From the NCBI GenBank assembly GCA_022606495.2, contig JAHDVE020008301.1, positions 248,001 to 312,000 on the forward strand: a stretch of 64,000 bases of DNA, in the 5' to 3' direction. This stretch comes from Halesus radiatus. Taxonomy: Eukaryota; Arthropoda; Insecta; Trichoptera; Limnephilidae. The notes beneath the pieces are model-generated. The model made no database searches, was not told the origin of the DNA, and saw only the letters and a program-made list of their open reading frames with translations. A program made the position numbers and the translations under genes. This document shows, in pieces, positions 21,640-31,530 of the stretch; within the stretch, counting starts at the first letter, position 1, and each line of letters begins with the position of its first letter.

Positions 21640-21745
21640 TTATTTATTCTTAAGTTTAAATATAAAAGAAAAAACATTACTCACTCATTTCACTAGGACA
21701 ATCCTGTGTTGAGATGAGCGGCTTTACAATTTAATAATAATCAGT
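21640..21745 (-). mobile_element. LINE 3' UTR fragment
   Basis: On the minus strand CTCATCTCAACACAGGATTG, then TCCTAGTGAAATGAG and an AATAAATAAATAAAT tail. Same 3' UTR family as 19.1 and 21.3 kb, same strand. Three same-strand copies within 2.6 kb could be separate insertions or pieces of one duplicated block. Confidence 0.5.
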
Positions 21746-21860
21746 GAATAGTAATAAGTGAATAATAGTACATGAATGAAAATAAGTAAATATTAATAAG
21801 TAAAAAATAGTAATTATATAATAATAAGTAAATAATTATCAGTAAATAGTAATAAGCATA
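21746..21860. repeat. Degenerate AAT/AGTAA-rich tandem tract
   Basis: Words such as AATAAGTAAATA, AGTAATAAGTGAATA and AGTAAATAGTAATAAG recur irregularly with no fixed period. Confidence 0.5.
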
Positions 21861-24800
21861 TAATATGAACTAGATATGTCCGACTGCTGGCCGATCGTTC
21901 AACACATCTGTTTAAGACACTACTTCTAATAACAATTCTAAAAGCAATGAATTCAGAATGCGGAACAGCCACCGAGCGAAAAAATTACTTAACCTAAAAG
22001 CTTACAGCTGATTTTTAACTTCTTCTTTTGAAAACTATTTCTCAAAACAGCAAATGCCTATAGATACAACAGATGCCAACCTAGTGTTTTATAATGCTTG
22101 AATAAAAATGTTGAAATACGGAAAAACGTAACAAGAATCTCGCACATCACATTAATGACCAATTTACCAGTGAATAGCAAAATATGTATTAGCCTTTTTG
22201 ATGAAGACGATTCAATTCCAAATTCACTTCCTACTTTATTGTGTTTCCGTGACCTCTGGATTTCAAAGCCTTTTCAGGCTCGCGTGCTATCAATACAAAA
22301 CACGCTAATAATTCACTAGAAGACCCACGGATGTGTTTTTTTATAAAATATAAACACTAACAAGAAGAATGGCGGGGTTCGATTTCTTGTTGTTGGGTTC
22401 TCAGAGTATGCCTCAAAGTCAACACCAAACAATGGAGGCGAAGTTCAATGTGAGATAGCGGTTGTTCAAATACAAACACCCAAGTGTTGTTAATTTTTTC
22501 GTAAATTATTTGTAACACGAATAAATTAGTAGAACGAGTAATTTTAATTAGAACATACTGCCCGCTTTTATTATTTTGACTCGCGGCGTGGAATGTATCG
22601 GAATCACGGAATATTTTGATTGAATAAAGGGTAATTATTGAAACATAAATAAGCGAATGAAATAGGCAAAAATAGAAATAGAAATTCATTTTTGACGTCA
22701 TAGATTATAACGGTTACGTCGTATGTAAGTTAATATTCAAGGCTAAACTAATGAATTTGGTTCATTAGTTCTTCTGCAACTGGTTGACAACGAGCAGTTT
22801 TCAAATTAATAAATTAACGGTTAATGGATCATTTGCTACTCAGACAACAATCCTCTATTCCGTTTTTCGAAAATGTTAATAGGTTTCAAAGGTGTGTGTT
22901 TTCTCTCCTTTAAAATTGCACAACGGTAAATAACACAGAATCGAGGTAATATTAGGTACCCATCTAGTACCTACTATTACCTTTCTAGCTGCGGTTAGAA
23001 CGATCATAAACATTTTATAATATGTACCCTCGTAAGCCTTGGAATAAATTAGTTTGCGTAAATACAGGAGCTCGTATTTGATAGAAATTAACAGTAAAAA
23101 TATAATTTTGTATTTGTTGAAGTGTAACTTCATTATGCTAATGAAGCAGTCCCCCCTTAGTTTTCATGGAATCCATTAAAACGAGGTGCAAATTTGTAAA
23201 AAGACACGGTCTTTGGGACGAGCCGATAGCCGCCTCAAAATGGTAGAGTTGTAACTGAATTCGAGTCATTCATGTTACACATCCTAGAAGACTGCAGAAA
23301 AAATCCATTGTTCGAAGTAAATAGCGTGTCATTTAACGAGAGGAAAACAGAAAAGCGAAATGTCAACCATTGATCATTGTTTTTTTACACAAAGACGCAT
23401 CTAACAAAGAAAAAACCACGGCGGTCTAAGGTCTAACCTATATTTTGTGTCCAAGGATGCATAACCCACTGTTTTAATTGTTATTATTTTGTTGCTTGCA
23501 TTATTAATTTTATGAACATTGTTAGGTGAGAAGCAATTTATGGGTAGTCGATAAGTATAAGTTATAATGCTTATTAATGCAGTAAAAGCAATTGATTGCT
23601 ATAAACATAGATACATAATCAATAATTCTTACGATCAAGAAAGTAAGGTATCAGAATTTTAATTCTTGTTTATCGTGATCAATTAACTAATGATTTAAGT
23701 GTTATAAGACGTTAACAACATATAATTTTACATACTTACATGTGCAGGCAATCGGGCAAGTGTATGAAATAATCCACCCAATTCTCGATCTCAAGAGCAT
23801 AACATAATATATTATGATAATTTTACGGACAATGATGATTGCAAAATGATGTTCTTTAGCGTTTGAAGAAGGTCTGTCTACTCAGTTTATAGGTAATTTA
23901 TCTGCTTACTCAGGTAGCACAAACTGCAGTGCATTACCCGTTGTCGAAACTGGGTGGTTCTTTGTTCACGGAACCCTAAAAGTTTAAGTGTAATGTCAAC
24001 ATAATGGAGTAATACGTCTCGGAGTTTGACAGTGGTTAAGCCGCAGTGAGGCATACTACCGGTGCTATTGTCCTCGAGGGTTGATGGAGCCATCCAAAGT
24101 AAAACACCCATACAACCCCGATGTGTAAAATGTATATAATACAAAGCCAGGATATATGGGCGAGCACTTGAAAAAGTACTCGATAAAGAAAGATACTAAA
24201 ATTGCCTCCTTGACAAGTGTTGTCGTTAAAACTCGTTATGTAATGCACATAAACAAAAATATTTACAAGGGATAAATATGAGTGAGATGAGATTGAGAGT
24301 AGTAATAAGGAGATTATTGAATAAAAATCAGAGGTGTTATAAAAAGGGACATATGATTCACGTTGATGCATTTCTAAACTCATAGTACGATGAAGCATCT
24401 TGAAGCTAAGGGCAAGGTTCTACTCGCTTGTCTTTACAAGACAGGATAGACCTTGAAGAAATCAGGGCAGGTAAGGTAAGACCCAAGAAAGGGCCCTGAG
24501 GGATACCGAAGGGACCGGCCCAGACGAGGAGGGGTGGCGGCAACATGCAAAAGGTTCATCTACTCATGTCAACAAAAAAATCTAGACATTCAACAGAAAG
24601 GTTTGTTGGAATCCTACTATTGAGAAGAATCACAAAATTTTAAAATAGAGCATTGTGTTGAGGTGGCTCGTTGATGAGATGCTTTAGTTATATTTAGTTT
24701 GTTGCCTGTTTGAATGAACAGAACCCACCATAGGAGATGTAGTTTTTTGTTCTACCGAGAATTTCTTTTAATTCTACTTCTTCTCAAAAGCGGCTGAGTA

Positions 24801-26675
24801 ATCAACGAAGTTCAGTGGCGCCATGTGTGAAGGGTAAACACGTGCAGGTTTATTTTAGTTGACGAAGACTTAATAAGGAAGTCGTGATGATGCATGTCTG
24901 TGCATTCTTATGAAGATGCTTGTATGGGAATTAACTATCAACATCTGTACCGTTTTGTCACCTGCCAGTCAGATCCTTGAATTAACATTGAAGTAGAATG
25001 CACCGAGCGTCCAAACCCATTTCATGGGTAGTCACAACCATTTTTTTTCTCACTGAATAAATTTAAATATGTAAGTTCGTTTTCAGAGGTAGAATTCTGT
25101 CAAAATTGTGTAAAATTCAATTTTAGGATTCTCTGTTTCAGATGGTAGCAATGTTTTAAATCTTGCGTCATTTTATGAATCTAGAGAGTGTCGTATTAAA
25201 AAGATATTCTCACTATTATAATAACATCGTTGCAAATCAACTTAAACGTGGTGTCAGTTAAAGTTATTGACAAGCTTTCAAAGTTTCAACGAAAGTAAAA
25301 GTTTAACTCCAGATTACACGAGACACCCCAATGACTATTGTGACAGAAGTTATTTCGAGACAACGCAATGCTGAAAACATAAATATAAATAATTGCAAAC
25401 TGAGAAGCAGACTACATGTAAAAAGACCTTGAAGTGTCTTAATCACGACAATTATGAATTATTATTATACCCTTTAGGCATTGGCATAAAATAAACTTGA
25501 TAAGCCCTCGGCAAGCGCGCAATCTAATGAAATACGACAACTGATGTGTTTTTTGATAGATACTAGGTACTCAAATTGACATAAGCAAATAATCGTTTGA
25601 TATTTATTGCAGATTCTTGAACAACAACAAAAAAAGGTATAAATTTAGGTGTATTTATTTAGTCGCAGTTACAACCCGGTTCTGCCAGAGTTTTAACACT
25701 TTTATCGTAAAAAAACTTTTATAGATATATGGCGCTATAAATATTGTGATAGCGTTTACCAACTACAGCTGTGTCAAGGGTGGTTGATAAATAAACAAAT
25801 CTCTTTTTAGACATTAGACTTTAAAACCTACACAATCTACACCATTTTTATTGGAAGTGGATGCAATAAGAGCGCACTTGGCTGCAAATAATTAATTATT
25901 GCTCTCAATAAAAGCAGAATTATCAATAACCAGAGGTAATATAAGAGTAATCTTGCCAATTACATTTCAACGCTTTCAGGAATGTCCATACGATAAACGC
26001 AAGCATAGCTATAAAGATAATTCACGATCATCTTTATCTAAGTTATGCTAATTTCAATTAAAAAATGATGTCCCATAATGACAGCACAAAGCTGAGCTAG
26101 ATAAGACGTAGTCGCGACGGGCACGTTTCATAAACGTAATATCCCTCAGAGATGATGAGGGCTGGTATGGAACGGACATGGGCATGCTCGTATATCGCGT
26201 ATGTGAAACGAGATGCCTACATAACTACCGTCTTGGTTAATAACACAGGCTGCGTCAAATAACGTGGCGTGCATTCTACGCCTTTCGACGTCATTATCAC
26301 GGGTAAAACAATCTGAATCGGTGCCCGCACTGCCTACTGCTGTTTCCACTTTACTCGCTGTTACTTGTTAGTCTTCTGAGCTGTTTGCAGGGATGGTAGT
26401 TGGGAGTGTTGTGGTGTTGGTAGTGCCGCCGGGCGTCCTTATTAAATACCGGCAGGTTCCAAGGAAACCAGTCTAAAGGTCTACGGTCCATCCCAATTTC
26501 AACACCGAAGGACCAATGCCGAAGATGCAATAACTGAAGAGGGTGTTGTAGTAGTGATAACAAAAAATGATGGGGCGTTTCATACCTATTAAATAAATAT
26601 AGTGGGTAAGATAGGTCATACACGCACACATTTATCAACGAAAGAACGCATAGAACCAATTTTTGATACAACACA
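21861..26675. other. Long stretch without a recognised gene
   Basis: A 114-codon ATG frame at 22357-22701 (minus) begins with a hydrophobic segment but has no known motif. Frames at 23887-24398 (minus) overlap each other in two phases. A GC-richer patch with AAAGGGCCCTGAGGG lies at 24.46-24.55 kb. Frames at 26146-26674 are adjacent to a LINE remnant and unassigned. Confidence 0.35.
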
Positions 26676-26693
26676 ATAATAATAATAATAAAT

Positions 26694-26724
<31 letters not shown>

Positions 26725-27125
26725 CTTTATTTCAGCAGAACAAAGCGATGAGTGCAATACTCTGTATGCAATATAAAAAGAATACGTTTAAAAAATAATA
26801 AAAAATTACACGATTTAGAAATAGAATATGAGAAATAAAAATAAAATAAAATAAAAATAACATATTTAGCACTTGTGCTACAGTGGCCTGAGGGAAATTC
26901 TACATCTACGATGTAGGGGCGCGTCCTGACACTGGGCGTCGGCCTGGACAAGAGTGTTTCCGATCTCCGGTAGCGTTGACTCGTCCCGGCTATTCTGTGG
27001 CGCATCAAAGCAGCGAACCCATGCACCCTTCCGTCTGCGAACATCTGCGAGGCGCTGCATCGCCGAGGGAGGCCGAACAGCGCCCTGTAAGCGTGGTTAT
27101 ATTGTACTCGGAGTGTGTCCATGAC
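26676..27125 (-). mobile_element. LINE 3' end with (ATT)n tail
   Basis: On the minus strand the frame 27122-26727 opens with LRVQYNHAYRALFGLPRRCS, then ASQMFADGRVHGF and AALMRHRI. The 'YNxAYRxLLGLPRxCSASxMF' block is widely found at the C-terminus of insect LINE RT proteins. After about 60 residues the frame leaves the conserved region and becomes low-complexity. An AAT/ATT microsatellite at 26676-26720 sits at the 3' end, as expected for a LINE tail. The element is 5' truncated; this GC-rich insert contrasts with its surroundings. Confidence 0.75.
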
Positions 27126-27385
27126 GCCTTGTGTATATCTAACTGTTCGCTAGTGTTTTTCTGGGATGTCCTCGTTATCACAAAATGAGACAGTGATATC
27201 TTTATAAGACTTAAAAATATTATGCTGTAAGTTATCGGAAAGTGATTTTTTTTTACACTGAAATAAAAATACTTTGCTTGACAAGAGGGTATATGGTAGT
27301 TAAATACATTCACCAATAAGGTAATGTAATATGCATTAGTTATAACGTAGGCTTGGTTGTTTGAGAATAATATTATGTTGTAAAA

Positions 27386-27624
27386 GGTAAAAGTTTAATC
27401 ATTAGAACATAATATTAACATAACCCAAATGAAATATGAAAACGAAAAAAATGAAAAGATTTCAGTCGCATCTGGGACTCTATTCACTCTTTTTTATTTT
27501 ATGTCATTTTTTTCCGTTTTCATATTTCATTTGGGTTACATTAATATTATTTTCTACAATGATTAAATATTAAAATCAGATTTTTAAATCTCAATAAAAA
27601 TAATTAAAAATTGGTAAAAGTTTA
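27386..27624. mobile_element. Family A element, rearranged foldback, flanked by 12 bp repeats
   Basis: GGTAAAAGTTTA occurs at 27386-27397 and 27613-27624, exactly flanking the element. Inside, ACATAACCCAAATGAAATAT at about 27418 and its near complement ATATTTCATTTGGGTTACAT at about 27522 are inverted. The tRNA-like unit is cut off just after the B-box (GTCGCATCTGGGACTC). The 12 bp direct flank is the best insertion footprint for this family in the window. Confidence 0.65.
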
Positions 27625-28249
27625 CTCTACATTATGAAATTACGAACGAAAAATGTGAAACGCGGCCATCTTGGATTATACGGTAGATACCGGCAATGGG
27701 TGTACGATTTCATCGTTGTTCTCATCTTCTACATGTCTAGAATAATCTTAGTGATGGACCAAGTCCAAACCAATACATAACAATGTGTGGAGTTAATAGG
27801 AGGTAGGGGAAGAGAAAAAGGTATCAGGTCTTTTGTTCTCTGGTGGTTTCGGTTCTCGCATTCCCACGGGTTCCTGGTTGGACGGATCGACTGACTGTGA
27901 CGTCATTAGAGACAGGTTGGAAGCACTTGCTGTGCTGAGTGCACCCGTCACAGGTAATCCGTCAAATATATAAGGTACTAAAAGGGATTTGCGTTTTGTT
28001 TTTTATGCAGAAAACGTATAACGGTAGTTTGTTGTGAAACTTGATATGCAGACTTCTGTTGATGTGTTCTATTTTTGAAGTAATTGCAAGGGTTGAAAGG
28101 CGCGTTCAATAGAACAATAAAATGTTGAAGTGATATGAGGAAAAATATAATAATATTATTAAAAGTTATTTTTTACATTGAAATATTCGTGAAATATCTC
28201 GTTAAGATGCTGTAAATACTAAATATTTAACGAAAAGTGGAATAAATAC
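27625..28249. other. Non-coding stretch with a short open segment
   Basis: A 56-codon plus-strand frame without an ATG ends near 27970. It includes GGFGSRIPTGSWLDGS and IRDRLEALAVLSAPVTG, and contains a CAG|GTAATC donor-like site. No upstream acceptor is convincing. Not assigned. Confidence 0.25.
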
Positions 28250-28320
28250 ATATTTTTTAAATCAAATTTAATGATATCATTATTAAGTTCTATAAGTATT
28301 TTATTATTGTGATGACTAAA
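28250..28320 (+). repeat. Dispersed repeat block shared with 6.86 kb
   Basis: AAATTTAATGATATCATTAT, TAAGTTCTATAAGTATTTTA and TTATTGTGA resemble 6855-6925. It lies directly before a hairpin element at 28341. Confidence 0.45.
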
Positions 28321-28340
28321 ATACTCGAAGAACTTCATAA

Positions 28341-28402
28341 AAATAATCGGATTGCTTCCATAGCGCCGTTTTCGTGGGAAAATCACCTCAAGTGCGCTTT
28401 AC
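28341..28402 (-). repeat. Hairpin + (ATT)n element, copy 2 (short tail)
   Basis: Minus-strand AAAGCGCACTTGAGGTGATT and CGAAAACGGCGCTATGG match the hairpin element family. The ATT tract is reduced to AATAAT. Confidence 0.6.
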
Positions 28403-30063
28403 AATTAATTTAATAACATATCACTTGACGTACAATCAATACCTTACAGCTAAAATTTATTACTAATAGGTTATAAGTAAGACTTATAACTATTGATTTA
28501 CAACTAAGACTTATGGCTAGGGATTAATGTATTTGGAGTTCTACGAATTTAACACAATACCAATGAATAGTTTTTGTTTTATTTTAGTTAATTGTATATT
28601 TAAGTTTACAAAATAGCTAATTTATAACTTATATACTATTACACATAATTAATTATTACAACTTATATAATATTGGTTACTTTACTGATAATGATAACTT
28701 ACATACATACTATTGGAATTTATGTTGCTTAACTTAATGTGGTTTTTAATAGTGGAATACGATATTACATATTCTAGATGCTGCGGACTTTTGAATAGTT
28801 TAGATTTGTGAAAAAATATTGACAAAGGAAACAAATAGGTACAAGTAATGACAGTTGGTGATATGTAACTAAGATGATTATCAGCGAATAAAGTTAAAAC
28901 ACAACAATGTTAGTTGCATTTAAAAACATTAACTTGAATGATTTTAAGGAAATGGTTAGGCTCGAAAAAAATCGTTATAAAAATATCTCTAACTTAGCCA
29001 GATGATGGTACAACAACAAACCCCGAGCGTCTGGAATGAGTCCATAATATTTCTGAATAATATCCATGGCAATACTAAAAGAAACTCCCAGTCTCGAATG
29101 TTAATATAATGGGGACTAGAAATACGGATAAAATTGTCACGTCGCTGTCAAATTGAATAATTTGCGAGGAATTAATTATGTTCGCTATTTTCTTATTCCG
29201 TCATTCCGCGAGGCATTGCGGCATTTTCAGATTTACGACTTTCTGTAAACTTATTTATATTTCTCCCAACTTATCCTACAAATTTGTTATTTATCGCTTA
29301 AACGTTGCAATTACAATTTATCGTGCTCTCTGTGGGAAAAGCTTTGAAATCGGTCTGGGATTACTCTTACGAAACTTCCGAAAGAAATAACATACAATAA
29401 TTTCTTACCTCGTAATTATTTCGTAGTATGTTTATATTTAAGATTGGATTACCTGTATTACCAATAATAGTGTGACGGGATAATCACGAAATTGCCGTAT
29501 TCATGGTCTTCAAAATATCTGTCCGCTATTATGGTTACGAAATAATACATGTGTTTTGGTCCAGCAATTACCTGTTTTCAGTATTGATCTCGTTGTACTA
29601 CATAACATCTGTTACAAAGATCGATCGAACTATCTGGAAGTGATGGAAAAAAATAAATCTGATTTGATTTACTCACATTTTACAACAGCCATCGACACCC
29701 AAAAATAGGCAGAAACAGTATTGTGTAAGCGTTGACGAAACGTAAACTCTGTGAAAATTAATGAGAAGTTACGTAAAAGATGAAAAACAAATGATTAAAT
29801 TGTTTAATTCCAACGAATAAGATAAACAAAGTGAAACTTAGATGGTTTGTACAAAGTGAATTTTTTTACTTTTAATTACTTTATATCACATATAAAATGT
29901 GTGCCGATTCGTACGTCTTCTGATTTATCCAGTCACCGATAAACGATTTTTTTAAAGAGAGAAATATTTATTGCAAATTTTTAAAATTCACACAGGCATA
30001 TAGTATTTATCAAAATCGAATTAGAAATATGACTTTTTCTGGCCGTCCTAAGCATGTTTAATG
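28403..30063. other. AT-rich stretch
   Basis: A 9 bp stem with a 3-base loop lies at 28470-28490. The block TGTGCCGATTCGTACGT, followed by TTATCCAGTCACC, at 29.90-29.95 kb resembles 53.81-53.88 kb, so a diverged repeat is present. A 70-codon frame at 29178-29390 is unassigned. Confidence 0.35.
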
Positions 30064-30450
30064 ACTAACTAACTAACTAAACATCACGCCGTTTCCCCGT
30101 AGGGGTAGGCAGAGAGGATGGACCGCCAAACAATTCGATCCTAGCATCCACTTCTTGCTTCATTCAAATCTCTTCTATTATTCCAACTTCTGACATTGCT
30201 CGTCACTTGATCGTGCCATGTCTTCCTCGGGCGTCCCCGGCTTCTTCTTCCATTCACATTCGCGTCATATATTCTCCTTACACTCATTTCTTCGTTCATT
30301 CGCACTACATGCCCAAACCATCCAAGAGTCCCTTTTTTAATCTTACTCATTACGCTTACATCAGCCTTGCATTCTTTACGAATCTCAGTATTTTTCATAC
30401 GATCATACATGGTTTTATCACACATTCGCCTCACGGATCTCATTCCTTCT
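30064..30450 (-). mobile_element. RTE-like LINE, intact 3' end
   Basis: This is the best-preserved copy of the dominant LINE. Read on the minus strand it runs from the start of the C-terminal domain through a stop at 30141, then a 3' UTR with GGCGGTCCATCCTCTCTGCC and TACGGGGAAACGGCGTGATG, and ends in the 3' tail TTTAGTTAGTTAGTTAGT (30064-30081). Other copies at 36.45 and 52.67 kb share the tail, so the 3' end is fixed. The element is cut at its 5' side near 30450, the normal outcome of incomplete target-primed reverse transcription. Confidence 0.8.
30141..30443 (-). CDS. RTE-like LINE protein, C-terminal 100 codons
   Basis: An uninterrupted frame from an ATG to TAG. The order of blocks is RRMCDKTMYDRMKNTEIRKE, KADVSVMSKIKKGTLGW, FGHVVRMNEEM, GRRSRGRPRKTWHDQV and SWNNRRDLNEARSGC. 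The 'LxWFGHVxRM...RRxRGRPxxxWxDxV' signature is the conserved region downstream of the reverse transcriptase domain in RTE-like and related insect LINE proteins. The catalytic RT motifs lie upstream and are missing. The ATG is therefore an internal methionine, not a true start. The frame being intact over 300 bases suggests a fairly recent insertion. Confidence 0.7.
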   Translation of the reverse strand: MRSVRRMCDKTMYDRMKNTEIRKECKADVSVMSKIKKGTLGWFGHVVRMNEEMSVRRIYDANVNGRRSRGRPRKTWHDQVTSNVRSWNNRRDLNEARSGC

Positions 30451-30640
30451 AAAACATACTATTTTTATTATTTCTATTTAAAGTTATTGTTTATGATAAA
30501 ATGAAATTACGCTATATTATTTTATTATTGTAAACTCTCTTCTCGGCATTTTAAAGAAAAACCTTTAAAGTACTTTTTGAGGATATTCGAAATTTAAAAA
30601 TATTTTGTAAAACATATGCAGAACGGTTAGAAAGAGTCAT

Positions 30641-30886
30641 ATTTTTTATTTGATTTCTATAAATGCAAAGCCTATGTAAATTTAAAAAAAATTGAGATAT
30701 ATTTTTTATTTGATTTCTATAAATGCAAAGCCTATGTAAATTTAAAAAAAATTGAGATATATTTTTTATTTGATTTCTATAAATGCAAAGCCTATGTAAA
30801 TTTAAAAAAAATTGAGATATATTTTTTATTTGATTTCTATAAATGCAAAGCCTATGTAAATTTAAAAAAAATTGAGATATATTTTT
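30641..30886 (+). repeat. 60 bp tandem array, 4.1 copies
   Basis: The unit begins ATTTTTTATTTGATTTCTAT and continues AAATGCAAAGCCTATGTAAA and TTTAAAAAAAATTGAGATAT. It repeats with period 60 and no visible mismatch between full units. Such uniformity points to recent expansion or to an assembly artefact. Confidence 0.95.
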
Positions 30887-30949
30887 CTCTTTTAAAACAT
30901 TACGTTTATCGTAGTGCGGAACTAATAAATAATCGCTCTTCGACGTTCA

Positions 30950-30964
30950 CCCCCCCCCCCCCCC
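30950..30964. repeat. Poly-C run of 15
   Basis: An uninterrupted run of 15 C at 30950-30964, striking in this AT-rich sequence and prone to sequencing error. Confidence 0.85.
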
Positions 30965-31189
30965 TTAATATCTCGAATCCTATCCTTATTTCTAACTACA
31001 CAATAAAAGAATTGATTTCATAGCATAAGAACGACCTTTTCTTTAAAAAAAAGTATCATATTCCTAGTTTATGATGGTTTTTCAGAAAAGATAGGATAAA
31101 CAACGGTTGAATATCTAATTTCATAACAACGTCTACCGTTTTCTAGGTAAGATATAAAAAACTTGCTTCAACAACTCGACATTAAAAAA

Positions 31190-31530
31190 ACTATGAAGCA
31201 AAAATTCTTTGAGTGAAGCAGCAAAATTTCGTTCGAGCTGCTAGCTCTTGCGTTATGGAATTATAACAGTTTTTCTGTATTGAAATTCTAGATCAACGCA
31301 ACTATTTCAACTCGCAACGTCATTTCCAACATGAACTATGGAGCTCAAAGTAATTGTTCGTTCAATTAGAAGAAGAAACAGTGTGTAAAGAAATAACAAT
31401 TCAGTTTCAAATGTGAACTCTGGCGTCATGAAATTTTAACAGATTTTTTTGTCAGGTCTTTTTAAGTCAAAATAAATATATCAGCTCGAAAGTGTCATTT
31501 CCACCATGAGCTAAGGAGCTCAAAGTATTT
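31190..31530 (+). repeat. Two direct copies of family D repeat
   Basis: The first copy has ACTCGCAACGTCATTTCC then AACATGAACTATGGAGCTC (ending about 31355). The second has TCAGCTCGAAAGTGTCATTT then CACCATGAGCTAAGGAGCTC (ending about 31518). Both are preceded by a 'GGAATTATAAC' or 'GAAATTTTAACAG' block. Spacing of about 170 bases suggests a tandem arrangement. Confidence 0.55.

Noticed and set aside
22357..22701. 114-codon ATG frame with a hydrophobic start
   Set aside because: No motif, AT-driven composition and no splice or regulatory support. A secreted protein cannot be excluded but is not supported.
24036..24398. 120-codon minus-strand hydrophobic frame
   Set aside because: Overlaps another frame in a different phase and is rich in L, I, S, Y and F, as expected for AT-rich DNA.
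26396..26560. Possible LINE ORF1 zinc-knuckle remnant (KDQCRRCNN)
   Set aside because: Only one CxxC, no CCHC spacing and opposite strand to the adjacent LINE.
30641..30886. CRISPR-like regular array
   Set aside because: The units are continuous tandem copies with no unique spacers, in a eukaryotic context.
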